Shown piece after piece: positions 1 through 7,804 of a DNA stretch of 64,000 bases (its first letter is position 1; every line of letters starts with the position of its first letter). The stretch comes from Kitasatospora arboriphila (GTDB lineage Bacteria > Actinomycetota > Actinomycetes > Mycobacteriales > Mycobacteriaceae). The translations under genes were made by a program, and so were the position numbers. Location: assembly GCF_000717275.1 (NCBI RefSeq), contig NZ_JNYV01000003.1, forward strand, positions 558,001 through 622,000. Reading direction: 5' to 3'. The notes below the pieces were generated by a model. That model saw only the letters and a list, made by a program, of their open reading frames with translations. It searched no databases and had not been told where the DNA came from.

Positions 1-423
1 GGCAACGCCAAGAAAGAACCGCTGGTCGGGGACGTGCTGCGCGGCAAGTCGGGAGCGCTGCCCGACCTGGTGCACACCCACCCGTCCGAGACGCTGCGTG
101 ACGCCATCGAGATCCTGCGCGAGTACGAGGTGTCGCAGATGCCCGTCGTCGGGGCCGAGCCACCGATCATGGCCGGTGAGGTCGCAGGCGCTGTCAGTGA
201 ACGCGAGCTCCTCAGCGCCGTGTTCGAGGGCCGGGCAAACCTCGCCGATCCGGTCAGCGCTCACATGGGTGAACCGTTCCCCCTGATCGGCTCGGGCGAA
301 CCGGTGTCGGCGGCCACAAAAGCACTCAGCGACACCGATGCCCTGATGGTTGTCGAAGACGGCAAACCGATCGGCGTCATCACCCGGCACGACCTGCTGG
401 CCTTCGTCAGCTCGATCGGCTAG
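1..423 (+). CDS. cbs: Cystathionine beta-synthase, C-terminal part (5' end outside window)
   Basis: The frame is open from the first base to TAG at 421-423, giving about 140 residues of the C-terminal end of a protein that begins upstream. The visible part is a tandem CBS-domain (Bateman) module: the first half carries SETLRDAIEILREYEVSQMP, the second the repeat ending in GKPIGVITRHDLL. Together with metB 81 bp downstream, this matches the actinobacterial cbs-metB pair, in which Cbs condenses serine and homocysteine to cystathionine with PLP. The PLP-binding catalytic domain is not visible, so the identity rests on the Bateman module and on the neighbour. Another CBS-domain protein remains possible. 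Confidence 0.8.
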   Translation, partial: GNAKKEPLVGDVLRGKSGALPDLVHTHPSETLRDAIEILREYEVSQMPVVGAEPPIMAGEVAGAVSERELLSAVFEGRANLADPVSAHMGEPFPLIGSGEPVSAATKALSDTDALMVVEDGKPIGVITRHDLLAFVSSIG

Positions 424-491
424 CCGACCCGGTCACCCCAAGGCGGAACCGGTTCGCATCGGCCGAACTGCAGGCCGAGCGGGCCGGGCTC

Positions 492-497
492 TACCCT
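492..497 (+). promoter_or_regulatory. Candidate -10 element for a leaderless metB transcript
   Basis: TACCCT (TANNNT type) ends 7 nt before the metB ATG, and there is no Shine-Dalgarno-like purine stretch in between. This geometry is typical of leaderless mRNAs in mycobacteria. No convincing -35 hexamer is seen, so metB may also be read through from cbs. Confidence 0.4.
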
Positions 498-504
498 GGA
501 TGTC

Positions 505-1677
505 ATGAGTGAGCAGCGCAGCAAGACCGACTCGCACAACTGGCAGGGATTCTCCACCAAGGCGATCCACGCCGGTTACGAACCCGACCCGGCGACAGGT
601 GCGGTCAACGTACCCATCTATGCCAGTTCGACCTTCGCCCAGGACGGCGTGGGAGGCATGCGCGGCGGCTTCGAATACGCGCGTACGGGCAACCCCACCC
701 GTCAGGCACTCGAGGCCAACATCGCGGCACTGGAAGAGGGAAGCTTCGGCCGGGCCTTCGCCTCGGGCATGGCCGCCACCGATGCCCTCCTGCGTGCCAC
801 GCTGCGTCCCGGCGACCACCTGGTGATCCCCAACGACGCCTACGGTGGCACATTCCGGTTGATCGACAAGGTGTTCAGCCAATGGGGCATCGAGTACTCG
901 GTCGCGCCGGTCACCGACGTCGACGCCGTGCGTGCCGCGATCCGACCCAACACCAAACTCGTCTGGGTCGAGACCCCCACCAACCCGTTGCTGAACATCG
1001 GTGACATCGAGGCGCTCGCCGCAGTGGCCCACGAAGCGAAGACAAAACTGGTGGTGGACAACACCTTCGCGTCGCCCTACCTCCAGCGGCCGTTGACACT
1101 CGGCGCCGATGTGGTGCTGCACTCGACCACCAAATACATGGGCGGGCACTCGGACGTGGTGGGTGGGGCACTGGTCACCGACGACGAACAGCTCGACGTC
1201 GACATCGCGTTCCTGCAGAACGGCGCCGGAGCAGTACCGGGACCGTTCGACGCCTACCTCACCATGCGGGGCATCAAGACACTCGGCGTCCGGATGGATA
1301 GGCACAGCGACAACGCCGAAAAGCTCGTCGAGTTCCTCAGCTCCCATCCCAAGATCGACTCGGTGCTGTACCCGGGCCTTCCCAACCACCCCGGACACAA
1401 GGCCGCCGCCAAGCAGATGACCCGATTCGGCGGCATGATCTCGGTGCGCGTCTCCGGCGGATCGGAGGCAGCACAACAGTTCTGCGACCGCACCGAGGTG
1501 TTCACCCTCGCCGAGTCACTCGGCGGCATCGAATCCCTCATCGAACACCCCGCCGCGATGACGCACGCCTCCACCGCCGGCTCACTGCTCGAGGTCCCCG
1601 CCGACCTCGTTCGCCTGTCGGTCGGGATCGAAGACATCGGTGATCTGATCGGGGATCTCGAGAACGCGCTCGGCTAG
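505..1677 (+). CDS. metB: Cystathionine gamma-synthase
   Basis: A 390-residue PLP enzyme of the Cys/Met metabolism family, full length for this family. It makes cystathionine from an activated homoserine ester and cysteine, or acts in the reverse gamma-lyase sense. The N-terminal segment GFSTKAIHAGYEPDPATGAV and the PLP-lysine region HSTTKYMGGHSD (Schiff-base Lys210) are diagnostic, and the YARTGNPTR motif upstream is the substrate and phosphate-binding loop. It follows cbs in the same direction, so the two probably interconvert homocysteine, cystathionine and cysteine in the cytoplasm. The ATG at 505 directly follows a TANNNT element, consistent with leaderless translation. O-acetylhomoserine sulfhydrylase is less likely given the length and the cbs neighbour. 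Confidence 0.92.
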   Translation: MSEQRSKTDSHNWQGFSTKAIHAGYEPDPATGAVNVPIYASSTFAQDGVGGMRGGFEYARTGNPTRQALEANIAALEEGSFGRAFASGMAATDALLRATLRPGDHLVIPNDAYGGTFRLIDKVFSQWGIEYSVAPVTDVDAVRAAIRPNTKLVWVETPTNPLLNIGDIEALAAVAHEAKTKLVVDNTFASPYLQRPLTLGADVVLHSTTKYMGGHSDVVGGALVTDDEQLDVDIAFLQNGAGAVPGPFDAYLTMRGIKTLGVRMDRHSDNAEKLVEFLSSHPKIDSVLYPGLPNHPGHKAAAKQMTRFGGMISVRVSGGSEAAQQFCDRTEVFTLAESLGGIESLIEHPAAMTHASTAGSLLEVPADLVRLSVGIEDIGDLIGDLENALG

Positions 1678-1715
1678 TCTGCTCGCTGAGCTGGTTTGGC
1701 TCGCTTCGCTCGCGG

Positions 1716-1806
1716 GTGAGTGGCCCCCAGGTCGCGTGCTCTTCCTTCGTCGACTCAGTCGCTGCGCTCCCTCGCTCCTCTGTCCAGAGCACGCGGGGCC
1801 ACTCAC
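1716..1806. repeat. Large imperfect inverted repeat downstream of metB
   Basis: GTGAGTGGCCCC (1716-1727) pairs perfectly with GGGGCCACTCAC (1795-1806). Inside it, CGCGTGCTCT (1733-1742) pairs with AGAGCACGCG (1786-1795). It is flanked by the motif GCTCGCTTCGCTCGC at 1699-1713, which reappears in reverse complement near 1840. It could terminate metB transcription, but there is no T-tract. It may be part of a dispersed palindromic repeat family. Confidence 0.75.
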
Positions 1807-1860
1807 AGATTGAACATCGCTTCGCTCGTTCCCATGTGGCGAGCGAGCGAAGCGAGCACC

Positions 1861-1948
1861 GGCGTGCGGCCCGCATCGTCTGTACTGAGGATGAGCGAGC
1901 GAAGCGATGCGAAGACGAGGGAAGACGATGCGAGAACGGCCGCACGCC
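1861..1948. repeat. Second large inverted repeat upstream of ilvA
   Basis: GGCGTGCGGCC (1861-1871) pairs with GGCCGCACGCC (1938-1948), and CGCATCGTCT (1872-1881) pairs with AGACGATGCG (1923-1932), leaving a 5-nt asymmetric bulge. The loop contains GAGCGAGCGAAGCGATGCG. With the repeat at 1716-1806 it fills the 312-bp gap between metB and ilvA, in which I see no other gene. The ilvA frame happens to stay open across it back to 1720. Confidence 0.75.
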
Positions 1949-1989
1949 CTCGCGCGCGCCAGCGCGCCAAATTAGCGCATTATTGTCAG

Positions 1990-3207
1990 ATGGTGAGTGC
2001 AGAGCCGCTGGTGGACCTGGCCCACATCGACCGGGCGGTGCAACTGCTGGCACCGGTGATGCGCCGGACTCCGGTGGTCGCGTCGCGGGCGCTGTCCGAA
2101 CGTTGTGGTCATGACGTCTGGTTGAAGTGCGAAAACCTGCAGCGCACCGGATCATTCAAGCCCCGGGGTGCGTATCTGCGCATCGCCGGACTCGACGAGC
2201 AGCAGCGGGCACGAGGTGTGGTCGCGGCCAGTGCGGGCAATCACGCCCAAGGCGTCGCTTGGTCGGCAGGCACGCTGGGTATCTCGTCGACCGTCTTCAT
2301 GCCCACCGGCGCCTCGCTCCCGAAGGTGGCGGCCACCAGGGCGTACGGTGCAGACGTCATGATGCACGGTGCCACGGTGGACGAAAGTCTGGATGCCGCA
2401 ATTGCTTTCGCGGACGAGACGGGGGCCGTGCTGATCCACCCGTTCGATCATCCGGACATCGTGGCCGGGCAGGCCACCGTCGGCATCGAGGTGCTCGAAC
2501 AGATGCCCGATGTGGGAACAGTGCTGGTGCCGTTGGGTGGTGGCGGTCTGCTCGCCGGCGTCGCAGCCGCGATCAAGCTGCACAACCGCGCCATCCGGGT
2601 CATCGGGGTGCAGGCAGCGGCCGCTGCTGCGTGGCCGGATTCGCTGGCCCGCGGCGGCCCCGTCAAGGCGACGTCGATGAACACGATGGCCGACGGCATC
2701 GCGGTGGCCAAACCCGGACTGGTGCCGTTCGCCCATGTTTCCGAATTTGTCGACGAAGTGGTCACGGTCAGCGAAGAGGCGATCTCCCAGGCGCTCGTCC
2801 TGGTACTCGAACGCGCCAAGCTGGTGGTCGAACCGGCAGGCGCCACAGCGGTCGCTGCCATCACCAGCATTCCCGACCTACGGCTCGACGGTCAGGTGTG
2901 CGTGGTCCTCTCGGGCGGCAACATCGACCCGCTCCTATTGACCCAGGTCACCACCCACGGCTTGCGGGCGGCCGGTCGATACCTGACGATCACCGCAACA
3001 GTTCCGGATCGTCCCGGCGGCCTGGTCGCCCTGCTGGAGCTGCTGCGGGACATCGGGGTGAGCGTGGTCGACGTCATCCACTCCCGCGTCAGCGGCGAGC
3101 TGAGACTCGGCGAGGTGGAAGTCACCGTGAGTCTGGAGACCAAGGGGCCCGAACACCAGGCCCGCGTACGCGCGGCACTCACCGAATCCGGGTACTCGTT
3201 CACCTGA
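1990..3207 (+). CDS. ilvA: Threonine ammonia-lyase (threonine dehydratase) with C-terminal ACT-like domain
   Basis: PLP-dependent fold-type II enzyme converting threonine to 2-oxobutyrate and ammonia, the entry to isoleucine synthesis. From the ATG at 1990 it has 405 residues, matching the intermediate-length threonine ammonia-lyase class. The PLP lysine is Lys57 in GSFKPRGAY, and the glycine-rich phosphate loop is PLGGGGLLAG. The last ~75 residues (TITATVPDRPGGLVALLELL) form one ACT-like regulatory domain, as opposed to the two of the long biosynthetic form. The frame is open upstream to 1720, but that part lies inside the inverted repeats and codes for low-complexity Arg/Ser/Ala, so the 1990 start (or GTG at 1993) is preferred. 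The alternative is a catabolic threonine/serine dehydratase. Confidence 0.88.
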   Translation: MVSAEPLVDLAHIDRAVQLLAPVMRRTPVVASRALSERCGHDVWLKCENLQRTGSFKPRGAYLRIAGLDEQQRARGVVAASAGNHAQGVAWSAGTLGISSTVFMPTGASLPKVAATRAYGADVMMHGATVDESLDAAIAFADETGAVLIHPFDHPDIVAGQATVGIEVLEQMPDVGTVLVPLGGGGLLAGVAAAIKLHNRAIRVIGVQAAAAAAWPDSLARGGPVKATSMNTMADGIAVAKPGLVPFAHVSEFVDEVVTVSEEAISQALVLVLERAKLVVEPAGATAVAAITSIPDLRLDGQVCVVLSGGNIDPLLLTQVTTHGLRAAGRYLTITATVPDRPGGLVALLELLRDIGVSVVDVIHSRVSGELRLGEVEVTVSLETKGPEHQARVRAALTESGYSFT

Positions 3208-3234
3208 CCGCACGCGCGGGTGTCCGAATTTCCC

Positions 3235-3240
3235 TAGGCT
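3235..3240 (+). promoter_or_regulatory. Candidate -10 element for the terD-like gene
   Basis: TAGGCT ends 6 nt before the ATG at 3247 and no ribosome-binding site intervenes, suggesting a leaderless transcript. No good -35 was found. Confidence 0.35.
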
Positions 3241-3246
3241 CAACCC

Positions 3247-3948
3247 ATGGCCATCGACTACACCAAGCGTTCCAAGCCTTCGCAGGCACCGTCGACCCCT
3301 GCGCCGGTGCCTCCCGCGACACCGGCACCAGCGGCCGCGTCGGCGGTGAACCTCAGCAAGATCGCGCTCACCAAGCAGGCGCCGTCGGTGAACCTCGCCA
3401 AGCCCGGAGCGTCCGGCGGCACGATTCGGATCAACCTGAACTGGGCGCAGGGAGAGTCGTCAGGCGGGCTGTTCGGCAAGCGCAAGAAGGGCGTCGACCT
3501 CGACCTGCGATGTCTCTATGAACTGGCCGACGGTTCCCGCGGCGGGATCGGTGCGCTCGACCGTGTCTTCGGCTCCCTCGACAACAGGCCGTTCATCCAG
3601 CTGGACTCCGACGACCGATCCGGCAATTCGGCGGGCGGTGAGAACATGTTCGTCAACCTCGCCAACCCGGCTGTGTTCCGGCGCATCCTGGTGTTCGCCG
3701 ACATCTACGCGGGAAGCCCGAACTGGGCCGCAGTCGATGGCGTGGTGACCGTGGAGTCGCAGTTCGGACCCCCCATCGAGGTCCGGATGGACTCGGCCAA
3801 GAACAACCTCCGTACCGCATCCATCGCGCTCATCGAAGTCGGCGCTCAGGGAGTGACCATCACGCGAGCTGTCGAGTACTTCTCCGGTGGAGACAAGATG
3901 GACAAGCATTTCCGCTGGGGCCTGAACTGGGGACGGGGCAGCAAATAG
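3247..3948 (+). CDS. TerD-family protein (tellurium/stress resistance type)
   Basis: A 233-residue protein. Residues 1 to about 50 are a Pro/Ala-rich, probably disordered tail. The rest is a TerD-like beta-sandwich: INLNWAQ opens the domain, then GVDLDLRCLYEL and the acidic stretch FIQLDSDDRSGNSAGGENMF, which holds the calcium-binding aspartates, and it ends in a basic tail. TerD-family proteins are calcium-binding stress proteins linked to tellurite, phage and colicin resistance, often membrane-associated. Here it stands alone, with no other ter genes visible, so a role in tellurite resistance should not be assumed. The start follows a TANNNT element. Confidence 0.82.
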   Translation: MAIDYTKRSKPSQAPSTPAPVPPATPAPAAASAVNLSKIALTKQAPSVNLAKPGASGGTIRINLNWAQGESSGGLFGKRKKGVDLDLRCLYELADGSRGGIGALDRVFGSLDNRPFIQLDSDDRSGNSAGGENMFVNLANPAVFRRILVFADIYAGSPNWAAVDGVVTVESQFGPPIEVRMDSAKNNLRTASIALIEVGAQGVTITRAVEYFSGGDKMDKHFRWGLNWGRGSK

Positions 3949-3966
3949 CCTGCGCCCCAGCCCCTG

Positions 3967-4929
3967 TCAGGTCGTCGACGGTTGCGCGTCGGCCGCCATC
4001 ACCGACAGCAGCTCGTACGCCACATGTGCGGCGGCGATACCGGTAATCTCTGCGTGGTCATACGCGGGCGCCACCTCGACGATGTCGGCGCCGACGATGT
4101 CGAGCCCGGACAGCCCGCGCAAGGTGTTCAGCAATTCGCGCGACGTCATGCCGCCCGCTTCCGGCGTACCTGTACCCGGTGCGTGCGCGGGGTCGAGCAC
4201 GTCGATGTCCACGGACACATACACCGGGCCTCCGGCGACGCGGCGATGGATGCGCTCGATGATGCTGCGTACCGTGTCGAATTGATAGTCGTCGGAGCGG
4301 ATCAGCTGAAAGCCGAGCACGCCGTCTGCTTCGAGATCCTGTGCGCTGTACAGCGGCCCCCGGATACCGACGTGCATCGACCGCTCCATGTCGATGAGAC
4401 CTTCTTCGCTGGCCCGCCGGAACGGGGTGCCGTGTGTGTACGGCGCCCCGAAGTAGGTGTCCCAGGTGTCCAGATGGGCGTCGAAATGGAGCACAGCCAG
4501 CTTTCCGCGCTCTCGATGCAGCGCCCGGAGCAACGGGAGTGCCAAGGTGTGGTCACCGCCCAGCGTCAGCAGCCGCGCCCCGTCCGATCCGAGTTGCGTG
4601 ACGGCACGGTCGACCGTGTCGAGGGCTTCGACGATGTCGAAAGCATTGACCGCGATGTCGCCGGCATCGGCAACCTGGTGCACGGCGAACGGCGAGATGT
4701 CCATGGCTGGGTTGTAGGGCCGCAACAGCTTTGACGAAGCGCGGATGTGGCCGGGGCCGAAACGTGCACCGGGGCGATAGCTGACCCCGGTGTCGAACGG
4801 GACGCCCACGATCTTGACGGCGGCCGACCGGACGTCATCGAGACGCGGCAGGCGGGCGAAGGTGCCGGGTTCGGTGTAGCGGGGCACCAGACTTGCATCG
4901 ATAGGGCCTTGAATCGAGTTCAACGTCAC
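3967..4929 (-). CDS. Ureohydrolase (agmatinase/guanidinobutyrase family)
   Basis: A 320-residue arginase/agmatinase-fold hydrolase that cuts urea from a guanidino substrate with a dinuclear Mn site. The metal ligands are in place: His127 in [10 protein letters not shown], Asp150/His152/Asp154 in [10 protein letters not shown], and Asp241/Asp243 in [19 protein letters not shown]. The length and the GTGTPEAGG motif fit the agmatinase, guanidinobutyrase and guanidinopropionase branch more than arginase. It is the last gene of the eight-gene operon, 9 bp after the aldolase-like gene. That position suggests it removes urea from the imported compound or an intermediate. The exact substrate cannot be read from the sequence. 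Confidence 0.85.
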   Translation of the reverse strand: MTLNSIQGPIDASLVPRYTEPGTFARLPRLDDVRSAAVKIVGVPFDTGVSYRPGARFGPGHIRASSKLLRPYNPAMDISPFAVHQVADAGDIAVNAFDIVEALDTVDRAVTQLGSDGARLLTLGGDHTLALPLLRALHRERGKLAVLHFDAHLDTWDTYFGAPYTHGTPFRRASEEGLIDMERSMHVGIRGPLYSAQDLEADGVLGFQLIRSDDYQFDTVRSIIERIHRRVAGGPVYVSVDIDVLDPAHAPGTGTPEAGGMTSRELLNTLRGLSGLDIVGADIVEVAPAYDHAEITGIAAAHVAYELLSVMAADAQPSTT

Positions 4930-4938
4930 TGCTTTTCC

Positions 4939-5703
4939 TCAGTCCTTGTAGTCAGGTGCAATGCGCTCGACCAACCGCACCATGGCGGACCAGGCGAGGT
5001 CGATGCCGATGTCGTCGGTGAGATCGTCGCCGGTGTCTTCGGCGTTCAGTTGACGTGCGGTGTGTTCACGGATCGCCTCGTCCGGGACGATGACCTCTCC
5101 CGCCCGGGTGGCGGCGACCTGTATCTCGCAGGCCTTGTTGAGGTAGTACATCCGCAGAAAAGCCTGCGCGGGTGTGGAACCCACGGTGAGCAGACCGTGG
5201 TTGCGCAAGATCAGCGCCGGATGGTTGCCGATGTCTCGAACCAGCCGCTCTTGTTCGTCGAGGTTGAGAGCGACGCCCTCGTAGTCGTGGTAGCCGACGC
5301 GATTGTGGAACTCCATCGAGATCTGGTTCAGGCCGAGGAGGCCGGTTGCCGAGGCGGCCACGGCGCAACCCGCCACCGTGTGGGTGTGAAGTACGCAGTG
5401 CGCGTCTGGCCGGCTCCGGTGGATGGCACTGTGGATGACGAATCCGGCCGGATTGACCGGCGGACCACCGGGTTCGGTCAACTGACCGTCCACATCGATG
5501 CGGACCAGATTCGATGCGGTGATCTCCTCGAACAGCAGCCCATAGGGGTTGATGAGGAAATGCTCGTCCGGACCGGGAAGTCGAACCGAGATGTGTGTGA
5601 AGATCAGATCGGTCATCCGGAAATGTGCGATCAACCGGTACACCGCGGCCAGTTGTCTGCGTAGTTCGAGTTCCTCGGCCGGAATGGTCGTGAGATCCGG
5701 CAT
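4939..5703 (-). CDS. Class II aldolase/adducin-family protein
   Basis: A 254-residue protein of the class II aldolase/adducin fold. The zinc-site histidines are visible as HTHT (His106, His108) and in LRNHGLLTVG. In sugar-phosphate aldolases such as fuculose-1-phosphate aldolase a catalytic Glu sits in a PSSE-like loop. Here that loop reads VNPAGFVIHSAIH, with no Glu, as in many adducin-like members. So either a retro-aldol/decarboxylation role with other residues or a different reaction is possible. Its start overlaps the stop of the Rieske gene by one base (TGATG), so the two are translationally coupled. Confidence 0.8.
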   Translation of the reverse strand: MPDLTTIPAEELELRRQLAAVYRLIAHFRMTDLIFTHISVRLPGPDEHFLINPYGLLFEEITASNLVRIDVDGQLTEPGGPPVNPAGFVIHSAIHRSRPDAHCVLHTHTVAGCAVAASATGLLGLNQISMEFHNRVGYHDYEGVALNLDEQERLVRDIGNHPALILRNHGLLTVGSTPAQAFLRMYYLNKACEIQVAATRAGEVIVPDEAIREHTARQLNAEDTGDDLTDDIGIDLAWSAMVRLVERIAPDYKD

Positions 5704-6902
5704 CAGTAGCCGACCTTTGCGGACACCAGCTTCTGGAACATCGCGGTGACCTGATCCCAGTGCGTGACCAGATTGGTGCGGTCCGCCGCGGGAGATCTGC
5801 GACCGCTCTGCAGCTTGTGCAGGATTGGCATGTCCTGCTCATTGACCTCGAACAATATGTCCGTCAATCGCTTTCGCTCGGTGCTGAACCGCTCGCCCGT
5901 CGCCGTCTCGTCGACGAACACGGCCATGTGCTCGACGGTTCGTTCCGGGCCGGCGGCGTCGAACCCGATCACCTGGAACCAATCCGCTTCCAAGAACAGC
6001 AGGGCATTCGGGAACACACAGAAGATGTCCTGGCTCTCGGTTCGAGCGGGGGGAACGTCGCCGAGGAATGGCAACGCCTCGTCGGTCTTGGCGGCCTTAC
6101 CGGCTGCGCCATGGGGGTAACAGCCCCCGATGATGTGGTCGGCCAAACGGACATCGTCCACGTCCAGCGACGCACTGACCGGCCCGACCTGCGGGTGGAT
6201 GAACGGCAGGTGGTAGAAGTCGAGGAAGTTCTCCACCACCAGTTTCCAGTTCACGGCGATGTCGAACCGGCGCTCCTCGGCCAAATGGATGCGGTTGAAG
6301 TCGACGTGGTCCCATCGCGCCAGGATCGGTGCGAGCATGGCGGCGAAATCGGCATCGATCTGATCCGTTCCGCCGGTTTCGGCGCTCTCGAGTGCCAGGT
6401 TGACGAAGACCATGCCCGCCCACACCTGGCAGGCGACAGGCAGCAGACCCAGGTGCTCGGCGCCGTCGGGTACGGCGCGCGTGCGCTCCCGGGTGAAATA
6501 CGGTGTGGCGTGCAAACTCCCGTCGAGGTTGTACGACCAGCAGTGGTACGCGCACTGAATCCGCTTGCGAACCTTCACCGGCTCGTCGGTCATGGCCATG
6601 CCACGGTGTCTGCAGGAGTTGTGGAACACCCGGATCTGGTCGTCGTCACCGCGGATGATCAGAAGGGGCTTGCCGCCGATGTCCACCGGATGCACCATCC
6701 CTGGTTCGTCGACCCAGTGCGCATAACCGGCCCACACCCAGCCGGACGAAAAGATCCGCTCCTGCTCGAGTGCGTATTCGGCTGGACCGCTGTAGGCGCG
6801 CGCCGGGATGAGCGCGTGCCCGGCGGTGTCCGACGACAGTGGGCCCGGTAAAACCTGGTTGCCGGTGGCGGTGACCGGGTTCGGACTGTGTGTGGTCATC
6901 AA
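5703..6902 (-). CDS. Rieske non-heme iron oxygenase, alpha subunit
   Basis: 399 residues. The Rieske [2Fe-2S] motif is Cys97-x-His99 ... Cys117-x2-His120 (SCRHRGM and CAYHCW). The mononuclear iron site is the NxxDxxHxxxxH motif with Asn225, Asp228, His231 and His236 (ENFLDFYHLPFIHP). The length and single-subunit arrangement resemble the choline/glycine-betaine/carnitine oxygenase branch (GbcA-like), not the ring-hydroxylating dioxygenases that have a beta subunit. No reductase is encoded in the operon. Its start overlaps the preceding gene by 4 bp (ATGA). Likely role: N- or C-hydroxylation, or dealkylation, of the imported compound; substrate unknown. Confidence 0.85.
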   Translation of the reverse strand: MMTTHSPNPVTATGNQVLPGPLSSDTAGHALIPARAYSGPAEYALEQERIFSSGWVWAGYAHWVDEPGMVHPVDIGGKPLLIIRGDDDQIRVFHNSCRHRGMAMTDEPVKVRKRIQCAYHCWSYNLDGSLHATPYFTRERTRAVPDGAEHLGLLPVACQVWAGMVFVNLALESAETGGTDQIDADFAAMLAPILARWDHVDFNRIHLAEERRFDIAVNWKLVVENFLDFYHLPFIHPQVGPVSASLDVDDVRLADHIIGGCYPHGAAGKAAKTDEALPFLGDVPPARTESQDIFCVFPNALLFLEADWFQVIGFDAAGPERTVEHMAVFVDETATGERFSTERKRLTDILFEVNEQDMPILHKLQSGRRSPAADRTNLVTHWDQVTAMFQKLVSAKVGY

Positions 6903-7804
6903 TGACTCCCGTCAGGTGATGGAACGGTGATCGGCGACGTGGCCGGGGGAGAGGAGGGTTCGATCGCCGAGGCAGCGAACGCCTCATGGGCCCAGTTCTT
7001 CAGAGTGAGCGCCTCGGTCCACCGATCCGACAGCTCTGCGCCCGTGGCGTCGGTGATCGCGTAGGGTCGCGTGCCGAGTTCGGTGCAGAACATGATCTGC
7101 CGGCCTGGGGCACTTCTCGCGCGAATGGATCGAAAACCCTGTTCCCACCATCCACGGAACCGATTTTCCCAACGTTCACCCGCAGGGGTGCCGAGGGGGA
7201 TCTGGACCTGCGCGCGCGTGGCGATCCTGCCCTGAAGCGATCCGCAGCGGTCCAGGATGGCGGTTACGAGGTCTTCGTATTCACGCGTCGGTTCGTCGGG
7301 CATCTCGTTGGCGCACACGTAATGTGAGAGGTCCCCGGCAAGCTCGATGCGTGGGTCCAGGTGGCGCAGGAGCAGCTCGGTGAATCGGATGTCGTTGGTG
7401 ACGGTGTTGCGGTGTGTCTCCAACTGCATGTCGATCTGCTCGTCACGGCACAGCTCGTACCACCTGAGCAGGGTGCCGGCGAGGGCTTCGGGGTCGAAGC
7501 CGTAGATCTGTGCGCACACGACCATCTGTTCGGCTCCGACCGTGTGGGCGTAGTCGATTGCAGTACGCAGATCGTCGATGGTGTGAACGAAGGCGAAGAC
7601 AGCGGCGTTCAGGTCCGCCCCCTGGACGAGTGGGGCGAGCTCAGCGGCAGCAGGCGCCCGGCGTGCCCCGAGATCCACCGCGACACCGTTGAAGCCCGCG
7701 GCGGCAATGAGATGGACCTGCTCTGGGAGCGACCACTGATCTGCGGCGCTGGGTAGGTCTTCCATGGCCCACAGTGACTGGAAGACAGCGAGTTCCGTGC
7801 TCAT
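6899..7804 (-). CDS. Sugar phosphate isomerase/epimerase-like TIM-barrel protein
   Basis: 301 residues from the ATG at 7804, which overlaps the stop of the dehydrogenase gene by 4 bp; the frame is open upstream but that part lies inside the dehydrogenase. The fold resembles xylose-isomerase-like TIM barrels (AP endonuclease family 2 superfamily): segments such as FNGVAVDLGA, QMVVCAQIYG, DMQLETHRN and IELAGDLSHYV alternate strands with acidic or His residues that usually ligate a divalent metal. Members isomerise, epimerise or dehydrate sugars, inositols and hydroxy-acids. The context suggests action on a hydroxyacid or keto intermediate of the operon. The family assignment is moderate and the function is unknown. 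Confidence 0.65.
   Translation of the reverse strand: MSTELAVFQSLWAMEDLPSAADQWSLPEQVHLIAAAGFNGVAVDLGARRAPAAAELAPLVQGADLNAAVFAFVHTIDDLRTAIDYAHTVGAEQMVVCAQIYGFDPEALAGTLLRWYELCRDEQIDMQLETHRNTVTNDIRFTELLLRHLDPRIELAGDLSHYVCANEMPDEPTREYEDLVTAILDRCGSLQGRIATRAQVQIPLGTPAGERWENRFRGWWEQGFRSIRARSAPGRQIMFCTELGTRPYAITDATGAELSDRWTEALTLKNWAHEAFAASAIEPSSPPATSPITVPSPDGSH

Noticed and set aside
1720-1989. A 90-residue N-terminal extension of IlvA
   Set aside because: The extra sequence is Arg/Ser/Ala-rich, lies on inverted-repeat DNA and has no counterpart in the family; the conserved N-terminus begins at 1990.
2127-3521. A 464-codon open frame across ilvA in another phase
   Set aside because: It is Arg/Gly-rich with no recognisable domain and lies on top of the clear ilvA and terD-like genes; a high-GC shadow.
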